Made by a program: the position numbers and the translations under genes
Origin: Hydrogenothermaceae bacterium
Lineage (GTDB): Bacteria > Aquificota > Aquificia > Aquificales > Hydrogenothermaceae
Length of the DNA stretch: 7,470 nt
Assembly (NCBI GenBank): GCA_015490675.1
Contig: WFXI01000260.1
Span: forward strand, 1 to 7,470
Direction: 5' to 3'
In this document: positions 1 through 5,475 of the stretch, piece by piece
Layout of the letters: each line of letters starts with the position of its first letter
How positions within the stretch are numbered: position 1 is the first letter of the stretch
Notes under the pieces: model-generated
The model's database searches: none
What the model saw: the letters and a program-made list of their open reading frames with translations, nothing else
Told to the model about the DNA's origin: nothing

Positions 1-948
1 CCTTACGATTTACAACATAGAGATACACCTTATCATCCACCGACACAAATACATTTTATAGATAAAAATGGGCATTTTTCTTTAAGACCATTTGTTTATG
101 AATATAAACTTGTTGACCCAGTTTTTAAAAAGTATGAGATAAACTATGAGAAGAAAAATTATATTTATTTCTTTATAGATGGAGAAAAACACTACTTGTT
201 TGGAATTATTCCAACAAGTAAACATCTATTTGGTGTTAAAGAAGGAAAAATATTCTTGCTTGGAGCAGATAATCTAGGCAGAGATATATTTTCTAGACTT
301 TTATATGGAGCAAGAATATCCCTCTCTATAGGAATTATTGGAGTTTTACTTTCTTTTACAATAGGTGCAATGGTAGGGGGGATTTCTGGTTATTATGGGG
401 GAAAAGTAGATAACATTTTAATGAGACTTTCAGAAATTGTTATGTCTTTCCCAGGGTTTTATTTAATGCTAGCTCTAAGGGCAATTTTCCCTATAGATTT
501 ATCATCGGTGGAAGTTTATATACTAATAGTTGTTATACTTTCTTTTGTAGGCTGGGCTGGTCTTGCAAGAGTTATAAGAGGAATGGTTTTGTCTATAAGA
601 GAGCAAGAATTTGTTTTGGCAGCAAAAAGCTATGGTGCTTCTTCATTTAGAATTATTACAAAACATATAATTCCAAACACTTATGCATATTTACTTATCT
701 CTGCAACATTAGCTATTCCTGGATATATTTTAGGAGAAAGTGCCTTATCTTTGCTTGGACTTGGTATTCAAGAGCCTTATGCAAGTTGGGGGAATATGCT
801 TTCTTCGGCTAGAAGTATTACAGCGATTTCTTCATATCCCTGGATTTTATCACCAGGAGTTGCAATATTTATAACGATTTTGGCTTTTAATTTACTTGGA
901 GATGCATTGAGAGATGCTTTGGACCCAAAACTTAGAAAGAATTTATAA
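1..948 (+). CDS. ABC transporter permease, OppC/DppC type (5' end missing)
   Basis: Inner-membrane permease subunit of a peptide/nickel-class ABC importer; the substrate cannot be told from sequence. The frame is open from base 1 to the TAA at 946-948, giving 315 residues. A TTG at 196 is an internal leucine codon and not the start, because family-like sequence continues upstream; the true start and first membrane helix lie outside the window. Visible hallmarks, in window residue numbers, are a GADNLGRD..SRLLYGARISL segment (from about 88), several hydrophobic helices, the cytoplasmic EAA loop that contacts the ATPase (about 206-226, AAKSYGAS...HIIPN) and the C-terminal GDALRDALDPKLR signature. 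Between the PYD that normally follows helix 1 and the GADNLGRD segment lie about 80 residues, including HPPTQIHF and RPFVYEY, instead of a short linker. This is probably an extracytoplasmic insertion seen in a subset of the family. The gene ends 3 nt before a convergent gene. Confidence 0.93.
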   Translation, partial: PYDLQHRDTPYHPPTQIHFIDKNGHFSLRPFVYEYKLVDPVFKKYEINYEKKNYIYFFIDGEKHYLFGIIPTSKHLFGVKEGKIFLLGADNLGRDIFSRLLYGARISLSIGIIGVLLSFTIGAMVGGISGYYGGKVDNILMRLSEIVMSFPGFYLMLALRAIFPIDLSSVEVYILIVVILSFVGWAGLARVIRGMVLSIREQEFVLAAKSYGASSFRIITKHIIPNTYAYLLISATLAIPGYILGESALSLLGLGIQEPYASWGNMLSSARSITAISSYPWILSPGVAIFITILAFNLLGDALRDALDPKLRKNL

Positions 949-951
949 GAA

Positions 952-1209
952 TTAATAGTTATCTAGATATTCGTTTTTAAATCCTAAAGGCTTTATGTAT
1001 GTTTCATAGTATTCTTTTAATTTTTTTATTTCTATGTTGTTATTTAAGGCAAATTTTAAAAGCAATCCTACTGGAACTTCTGTAAATAAAACAAAAATTC
1101 TTTCACTTTCAGGCCTTTTCATATTTATTATATGGTTTGCCAATTCTTTTTCTGTGATAATATTTTTGTAACTTCTGTTAACTGTTATTTCTATTGGTGT
1201 TAAACTCAA
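952..1209 (-). CDS. Hypothetical 85-aa protein coupled to an AbiEii-like nucleotidyltransferase
   Basis: I do not recognise this family. The 85-residue product is soluble-looking: it has no cysteine, membrane segment or signal peptide, and it is rich in Lys, Glu, Asn and Ile. A likely helix around residues 20-33 is followed by a hydrophobic stretch (IFVLFTEVPVGLLLKFAL, about 38-55) and a charged, Tyr-rich C-terminal helix. The start is TTG at 1209-1207, overlapping the TGA stop of the upstream nucleotidyltransferase gene as TTGA, with a GAGAGGA ribosome binding site 8 nt before it. This implies translational coupling and functional partnership. By analogy with two-gene toxin-antitoxin operons it could be the partner or neutraliser of the nucleotidyltransferase. 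That is inference: the order is reversed compared with AbiEi-AbiEii, and nothing in its sequence resembles AbiEi. Confidence 0.75.
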   Translation of the reverse strand: MSLTPIEITVNRSYKNIITEKELANHIINMKRPESERIFVLFTEVPVGLLLKFALNNNIEIKKLKEYYETYIKPLGFKNEYLDNY

Positions 1210-1844
1210 TATTGTATTCCTCTCAAAAATTCTTTAAATATATCAATATATCTGTAAAAACCCTCCTTATCTAATCTTTTATCTTCTAAAGAAATCTCTT
1301 TCAAAATATTTTCAATATCAATTTTTTCAAGTCTACTTAAACTAATATTAATTAAGTCCATATCTAACTTAATTTTTGCTTTTTTAAAAACCTTACTTAT
1401 TTCTGGATAATTTTGATAAACAATAACAGTATCTACAATATCTCTTACTTTTATATCTTCTGGTCTGTAAAATAACTTTTTAGCTATAATTTCCATTGGA
1501 TTGTCTATAAAAAATCCAACATCATAAAAATTTTTCCATCTTGGTTCTAGACCTGTCAAATTAGGAGCAACTATAAAGTCTATCTCGTAATTATCCATAT
1601 AAATTTTTAAAAAATTTGATTGTTCTTTATAATCCGTACATATTTCTTCTACAAAATCATTTATTCTTGGAGATAAATATGTTAAAAGTTGAGGGTTATG
1701 AAAGAATATATCTATATCTTTACTAGTTCGGTGATTAAATTCCAACATTAAAGCTGTTCCACCACCAAAGCTCCATTCTTTTTTTTCTATTTTTGAACTT
1801 TCTAAAATTTCTAATGCTACTTTTAATTTACTTAAAATTTCCAT
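1206..1844 (-). CDS. Nucleotidyltransferase of the AbiEii/AbiGii-like family
   Basis: A DNA polymerase beta-like nucleotidyltransferase fold protein, 212 aa, shorter than most AbiEii toxins (about 250-300 aa). The N-terminal nucleotide-binding motif GGGTAL (residues 27-32) is followed by SKDIDIF (41-47), which supplies putative metal ligands D43 and D45. A third acidic residue is D89 in YEIDFIV. The family's second signature is present as EIIAKKLFYRPED (118-130) and VRDIVD (133-138). Catalytic residues look intact. AbiEii proteins act as toxins that transfer nucleotides, reportedly to tRNA in MenT homologues, and are normally paired with an upstream AbiEi antitoxin. None is present here: the upstream gene is a divergent PDO-like gene and the partner candidate is the downstream 85-aa gene. 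The ATG at 1844-1842 has no recognisable Shine-Dalgarno sequence, so expression may be weak or leaderless. The exact substrate and a toxin role are unproven. Confidence 0.85.
   Translation of the reverse strand: MEILSKLKVALEILESSKIEKKEWSFGGGTALMLEFNHRTSKDIDIFFHNPQLLTYLSPRINDFVEEICTDYKEQSNFLKIYMDNYEIDFIVAPNLTGLEPRWKNFYDVGFFIDNPMEIIAKKLFYRPEDIKVRDIVDTVIVYQNYPEISKVFKKAKIKLDMDLINISLSRLEKIDIENILKEISLEDKRLDKEGFYRYIDIFKEFLRGIQY
1218..1224 (-). promoter_or_regulatory. Ribosome binding site setting the TTG start of the 85-aa gene
   Basis: On the minus strand this reads GAGAGGA and lies 8 nt upstream of TTG at 1209-1207, inside the last codons of the nucleotidyltransferase gene. It supports the unusual TTG start and the TTGA overlap as real. 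Confidence 0.6.
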
Positions 1845-1865
1845 AGTATATCTATTTTACATAGA

Positions 1866-1880
1866 AAATTGTTACAATTT
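1866..1880. promoter_or_regulatory. 15-bp palindrome in the divergent promoter region
   Basis: AAATTGT-T-ACAATTT is a perfect inverted repeat with 7-bp arms and a 1-base centre. It is in the 76-bp gap between the divergent nucleotidyltransferase (start 1844) and PDO-like (start 1921) genes, which must carry promoters for both directions. Its place and symmetry fit an operator for a dimeric repressor. A weak plus-strand promoter candidate brackets it: TTTACA at 1856-1861 and TAGATT at 1880-1885, 18 nt apart. AT-rich sequence makes chance palindromes common, so this is tentative. Confidence 0.35.
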
Positions 1881-1920
1881 AGATTAAAATTAAAAATTAT
1901 TAAATTAGGTATGGTTTGAG

Positions 1921-2526
1921 ATGATTTCTGAAGATATAAAACAAAAGCTTAAAAATATTTTTGCAGAAAGATTAAAAGATAATGTAGAGATAGTTTTAGA
2001 TTTAAATATAGATGAGCTTTCTGATAATGTTGAAAATCTTGTTAAAGAAGTAGCAGAAACTACAGATAAGATAAAAGTTGTTGAAGACAATTTAGATTTA
2101 GGTTTAAAGCCAGCGATAAGAATAAGAAAAAAAGGATATGATAATTTTACATACTTTGGACTTCCTTCTGGTGGGGAATTTCAAACATTTATAGAAGCTA
2201 TTATCTTTATCTCTGCAGATGAGCATAAAATTCCTCAAAGAGAAGCTGAATTTTTAAAAGATATAGACCAGAAAGTAGATATAAAGTTATTTGTCACAAA
2301 ATCCTGTGGATGGTGTCCACCAACAATAAAGCAGGCAATAGGGTTTAGTATAATTAATAGGAATATATTCGTTAATGTTATAGACAGTTATGATTTTCCA
2401 AATGAAGCTCAAAAGTATAATGTTTCAACAGTTCCCAAAATTGTTATTAATGAGAAGGTAGAATTTGTAGGGCATAGAAGTGAAAATGAGTTTCTAGGAT
2501 ACATCTTTTCTGCAGTAGGTAGCTAA
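1921..2526 (+). CDS. pdo: Protein disulfide oxidoreductase (PDO)-like, two thioredoxin-fold units, one CxxC
   Basis: A probable cytoplasmic thiol-disulfide oxidoreductase of the PDO/glutaredoxin-like family, which is characteristic of thermophiles and contains two fused thioredoxin folds. The C-terminal unit (about 118-201) carries the active site C129-G-W-C132-P after the strand DIKLFVTKS, and the cis-proline loop STVPKI (P172). The N-terminal unit ends in GLPSGGEFQTFIEAIIFIS (80-98), closely like the usual PDO inter-domain segment. However, the position where the first CxxC is expected reads SDNV (34-37), so this unit has no cysteine at all. It is therefore probably structural or substrate-binding. 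The length of 201 aa is slightly short for PDO (about 215-240). The ATG at 1921 follows a weak AGGT 10 nt upstream; an ATG at 1911 is closed by a stop after two codons. The stop abuts the GTG of dxr, so it is the first gene of the dxr-rseP operon. Confidence 0.88.
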   Translation: MISEDIKQKLKNIFAERLKDNVEIVLDLNIDELSDNVENLVKEVAETTDKIKVVEDNLDLGLKPAIRIRKKGYDNFTYFGLPSGGEFQTFIEAIIFISADEHKIPQREAEFLKDIDQKVDIKLFVTKSCGWCPPTIKQAIGFSIINRNIFVNVIDSYDFPNEAQKYNVSTVPKIVINEKVEFVGHRSENEFLGYIFSAVGS

Positions 2527-3636
2527 GTGAAGAAAAGTCTTGCAATTTTAGGTTCTACAGGTTCAGTAGGGTCTCAAGTTTTAGATATTGTTGAAAAATT
2601 TCCTGAAAATTTTGAAGTTTTATTACTATCTGCTTCAAAGGTTTCAGAAAAGCTTCTAAAACAGATAGAAAAGTTTAAACCAAAGTATGTTTATCTAAAA
2701 AATCCTTCAAAAATTGATGGTGTAAATGTTTTATCAGGTAAAGAAGGGATTATAGAAACTATCCATATAGAAGCAGACCTTTTTATAAACGCTGTTTCTG
2801 GTATAGATGGGGTTGAGTTTACATATTACCTGCTTAAAAATAACAAGACCTTAGCTACTGCAAATAAAGAAGCAATTGTATGTCTTGGAGAAATTTTAGG
2901 AGACAAATTCAAAGAAATAATACCTCTAGATAGTGAACATTCTGCAATTTATCAAACTTTAGAAAATATAAAATCTGAGTATGTTGAAAACATATACCTA
3001 ACTTCTTCAGGTGGACCTTTCTTAAATAAAGACTTTAGCGAGTTTAAAAACATAACTGTAGAAGAAGCCCTTAATCACCCAAAATGGAGTATGGGAAAAA
3101 AAATTACAATAGACAGTGCTACACTTTTAAACAAAGGTCTAGAAGTTATAGAAGCTCATTATTTATTTAATATTTCTTATGATAATCTAAAAGTAGTAAT
3201 ACATCCTCAAAGCATAATTCACGGGCTTGTAGAGCTTACAGATGGAAATATTTGTGCTCATCTTTCTGACACAGATATGAGATTTCCAATAAGTTATGCA
3301 TTATTTTATCCAGAAAGGAAAGATGTAGGACTAAAAAAACTAAACTTATTTGAACTTCGAAAGCTAGAATTTTTTGAACCAGACACAAAAAAGTTTCCTC
3401 TTTTAAAAGTAGCAATAGAAGCTGGAAAACAAGGAGAAGCTTACCCAATAATTTTGACAGTTGCAGATGAAATTGCTGTTCATAAATTCTTAGAAGGAAA
3501 AATAGGATTTTTAGACATTTATAAAATTATTGAAGAAACCTTAAATAAAGCTAAATTTGAAAAACCAAAAACTTTAGAAGATGTTTTAGATATTATTGAA
3601 AAAACAAAAGAAATTGCAGGAGGTATAGCTTGCTAA
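2527..3636 (+). CDS. dxr: 1-deoxy-D-xylulose 5-phosphate reductoisomerase
   Basis: Catalyses the NADPH-dependent rearrangement and reduction of DXP to 2-C-methyl-D-erythritol 4-phosphate, the first committed step of the MEP isoprenoid pathway, in the cytoplasm. The full-length 369-aa product shows the NADPH-binding GSTGSVG (residues 9-15), TANKEAIV (111-118), metal ligands D135 and E137 in LDSEHSAI with E206 in NKGLEVIEA, SSGGPF (160-165), the catalytic-loop HPKWSMGKK (184-192) and HPQSIIHG (226-233). These correspond to E. coli D150/E152/E231 and its W211 loop. Near the C-terminus the usual NAANE motif reads TVADE (311-315), a mild deviation. The GTG start directly follows the TAA of the preceding gene (zero gap), and AGGT at 2517-2520 serves as ribosome binding site. 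The 3' end overlaps rseP by 7 nt. Adjacency of dxr and rseP is common in bacteria. Confidence 0.98.
   Translation: MKKSLAILGSTGSVGSQVLDIVEKFPENFEVLLLSASKVSEKLLKQIEKFKPKYVYLKNPSKIDGVNVLSGKEGIIETIHIEADLFINAVSGIDGVEFTYYLLKNNKTLATANKEAIVCLGEILGDKFKEIIPLDSEHSAIYQTLENIKSEYVENIYLTSSGGPFLNKDFSEFKNITVEEALNHPKWSMGKKITIDSATLLNKGLEVIEAHYLFNISYDNLKVVIHPQSIIHGLVELTDGNICAHLSDTDMRFPISYALFYPERKDVGLKKLNLFELRKLEFFEPDTKKFPLLKVAIEAGKQGEAYPIILTVADEIAVHKFLEGKIGFLDIYKIIEETLNKAKFEKPKTLEDVLDIIEKTKEIAGGIAC
3618..3624 (+). promoter_or_regulatory. Ribosome binding site setting the TTG start of rseP
   Basis: AGGAGGT, a near-perfect Shine-Dalgarno sequence within the last codons of dxr, sits 5 nt before TTG at 3630. It makes the TTG the start and gives a 7-nt overlap with dxr, implying coupled translation. 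Confidence 0.8.
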
Positions 3637-4952
3637 GTTTAATAGCTTTTCTAATAATGCTAGGTGTTTTGATTACAATACACGAATTTGGACACTTTTT
3701 ATTTGCAAAAATGTTTGGGGTAAAAGTTGAAGTTTTTTCTATAGGTTTTGGAAAACCTATTATTCAGTGGAAAAGAGGAGAAACTGTATATCAAATAGCT
3801 CTCATTCCTCTTGGTGGATATGTAAAAATGTATGGTGAAGATAGTATGACAGAACCTGTTCAGGGAAAAGTTGATGAAAATGCCTTTAATGACCCTCGTT
3901 CTTTTCATTCAAAACCAAGATGGCAAAAAATACTTATAGCATTTGCAGGTCCTCTATTTAATATAGTTTTAGCTTTTATACTTTTTGCTGCTGCCTATAT
4001 GATAGGTATAGAAGAGCCAGCTTATATGGAAAAACCTGTTGTTGTTGGTTATGTTCAGCCAGACAGCTTTGCAGAAAAAGCAGGATTTAAACCAAAAGAT
4101 AAGGTCATAATGGTAGATGGAAAACCTGTTAAAAACTGGAAGGAATTTACTCTCGCAATAGGTTTAAAAGCAGGGAAAACTGCAGAAGTTGTAGTAGAAA
4201 GAAATGGAGAAAAAGTTAAACTTGCTGTAAATGTTCCAGAAAATATAACTAAAGATAGTATTGGAGTAGCCCCTGTTTTACCTGTAATAATAGGAAAAGT
4301 TTTACCAGATACACCTGCAGAAAAAGCAGGTTTAAAAGTAGGAGATGAAATAATTGCAATAAATGGAAAACCTATAAACGGGTGGTTTGATTTTGTAAAA
4401 ATTATTTCTTCAATAAAAGAACCAAAGCCTATTACTTTACTTGTAAAAAGAGATGATAAAACATTTTCAGTTAGAATTACACCAAAATATAATGAAAGAC
4501 TGAAAAAATATATTGTAGGAATTGCACCAAAATTTGAAACAAAACTTGTTAAATATTCTTTCTTTGAAGCTTTAGAAAAAGCATATGAAAAAATGGTAGA
4601 ACTTACAGTTGCTATAGGAAAAGTAATTAAGGGATTAATAACAGGAGAAGTTTCTTTTAAAACATTAGGAGGTCCTATATCTATTGCTCAATTTTCAGGA
4701 CAGGCATTAGAGGCTGGTATTGCAACATATCTTTTTGCAATGGCATTTATTTCTTTACAGCTTGGATATTTAAATCTTCTTCCAATTCCAGTTTTAGATG
4801 GTGGATTGATAGCTATACTGCTCATAGAAAGTATTATAAGGAGACCTTTACCTGATAAAGCAAAAGAGTATTTATCTTATTTAGGCTTTGCACTACTTGG
4901 AACCCTGATGATATATGTCATTTTTAACGATATTTTAAGAGTTTTACAATAG
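3630..4952 (+). CDS. rseP: RIP metalloprotease RseP (site-2 protease family)
   Basis: Zinc intramembrane protease of the inner membrane. In other bacteria it cleaves anti-sigma factors after a first periplasmic cut and clears remnant signal peptides; the substrate here is unknown. The 440-aa protein has the HEFGH zinc motif in the first helix (H18, E19, H22), the re-entrant loop LIPLGGYVKMYGED (58-71), AGPLFN (106-111) starting the second helix, and two tandem PDZ domains. The PDZ domains cover about 135-200 and 217-285 and share the internal repeats AEKAGFKPKD and AEKAGLKVGD. GGPISIA (347-353) and the third zinc ligand motif NLLPIPVLDGG (382-392, D390) follow, with a last helix near 415-435. 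All catalytic residues are intact and the length is typical. The TTG start is fixed by an AGGAGGT site. It follows dxr with a 7-nt overlap; no anti-sigma factor gene is in the window. Confidence 0.97.
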   Translation: MLSLIAFLIMLGVLITIHEFGHFLFAKMFGVKVEVFSIGFGKPIIQWKRGETVYQIALIPLGGYVKMYGEDSMTEPVQGKVDENAFNDPRSFHSKPRWQKILIAFAGPLFNIVLAFILFAAAYMIGIEEPAYMEKPVVVGYVQPDSFAEKAGFKPKDKVIMVDGKPVKNWKEFTLAIGLKAGKTAEVVVERNGEKVKLAVNVPENITKDSIGVAPVLPVIIGKVLPDTPAEKAGLKVGDEIIAINGKPINGWFDFVKIISSIKEPKPITLLVKRDDKTFSVRITPKYNERLKKYIVGIAPKFETKLVKYSFFEALEKAYEKMVELTVAIGKVIKGLITGEVSFKTLGGPISIAQFSGQALEAGIATYLFAMAFISLQLGYLNLLPIPVLDGGLIAILLIESIIRRPLPDKAKEYLSYLGFALLGTLMIYVIFNDILRVLQ

Positions 4953-4971
4953 GAATATATAAAAATATATT
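4943..4971 (+). promoter_or_regulatory. Putative sigma70-type promoter for the DsrE2-family gene
   Basis: TTTACA (4943-4948) and TATATT (4966-4971) are separated by exactly 17 nt, each 5 of 6 bases from consensus. Transcription would begin near 4978, leaving a leader of about 15 nt that contains the GAGGTGAT ribosome binding site (4982-4989) before ATG 4993. The -35 box lies in the last codons of rseP. The region is very AT-rich, so a chance match is possible. Confidence 0.5.
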
Positions 4972-4992
4972 TTAATTATATGAGGTGATTAG

Positions 4993-5475
4993 ATGGCTAA
5001 AACAAGAGTTGGAATTATTGTTTTAAGTGGAACCTTAGACAAAGTTTTACCTGCATTTATGCTTGGAACTACAGCAGCCTCTATGGGAATGGAAGTTGGA
5101 ATGTTTTTTAGCTTTTATGGAATTAATGTTTTACACAAAGAAAATATTAAGAAGATTAAAGTTTCTCCAATAGGAAATCCAGCTATGCCAATGCCCGTTC
5201 CTGTTCCACAAATATTAACAGTAATGCCTGGAATGATGGATTTTGCGACAAATATGATGAAAGGAATGATGGAAAAACATAAAGTTCCATCTTTAGAAAA
5301 TCTAATAGAAAGTGCTAAAGCACTTGATGTAAAACTTTATCCTTGTAATACTGCAATGCAACTTTTTGGTTTTAAAGAAGAAGATTTAATAGAAGGAGTA
5401 GAAAAACCTGTTGGAGCTGCAACATTTTTAAATTTTGTAAATCAGGCAGATAAACCAATTGTTATGAATTTTTAA
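4993..5475 (+). CDS. DsrE2 (DsrE/DsrF/DrsH-like) family protein
   Basis: A 160-aa member of the DsrE2 branch of the DsrE/F superfamily, proteins that move sulfane sulfur as persulfides between rhodanese/TusA carriers and sulfur-oxidising enzymes. Family features are the N-terminal strand-helix TRVGIIVLSGTLDKVLPAF (4-22), the FFSFYG motif (38-43), a Met/Pro-rich middle (PAMPMPVPVP, then MPGMM and NMMKGMMEKH) and the putative persulfide cysteine C118 in KLYPCNTAMQLFGF, the equivalent of the usual AC..SM.. MG segment. The central hydrophobic and Met-rich stretch is a common trait of this branch and may associate with membrane. C118 is the only cysteine. A strong GAGGTGAT ribosome binding site precedes the ATG. 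No TusA or rhodanese gene is adjacent, so its partners are unknown. The 3' end overlaps the convergent lnt gene by 14 nt. Confidence 0.92.
   Translation: MAKTRVGIIVLSGTLDKVLPAFMLGTTAASMGMEVGMFFSFYGINVLHKENIKKIKVSPIGNPAMPMPVPVPQILTVMPGMMDFATNMMKGMMEKHKVPSLENLIESAKALDVKLYPCNTAMQLFGFKEEDLIEGVEKPVGAATFLNFVNQADKPIVMNF

Noticed and set aside
196..948. TTG at 196 as the start of the ABC permease
   Set aside because: The frame stays open to base 1 and the upstream residues, such as PYD and HPPT, look like permease-family sequence, so the gene is cut by the window edge.
1206..1844. Complete AbiEi-AbiEii abortive infection system
   Set aside because: Only the nucleotidyltransferase half is recognisable; no AbiEi-like winged-helix antitoxin is encoded on either side.
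1905..2090. 61-aa minus-strand reading frame rich in Ser
   Set aside because: It lies opposite the clearly coding PDO-like gene and has Ser/Phe-rich shadow composition, no family features and no supported start.
3236..3448. 70-aa minus-strand reading frame rich in Leu
   Set aside because: It is fully inside dxr on the opposite strand; Leu-rich composition is expected as a shadow of the Lys/Glu codons of dxr.
3699..3908. 69-aa minus-strand reading frame
   Set aside because: It is antisense to the conserved N-terminal part of rseP and has no coding features of its own.
4080..4385. Near-duplicate segments inside rseP as a DNA repeat
   Set aside because: They encode the equivalent AEKAG...DGKP/NGKP segments of the two PDZ domains, so this is domain duplication in the protein and not a mobile or tandem DNA repeat.
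4954..4971. Inverted repeat AATATAT-AAAA-ATATATT after rseP as a terminator
   Set aside because: The stem has only A-T pairs and would be unstable, above all in a thermophile; the same bases fit a promoter -10 region better.
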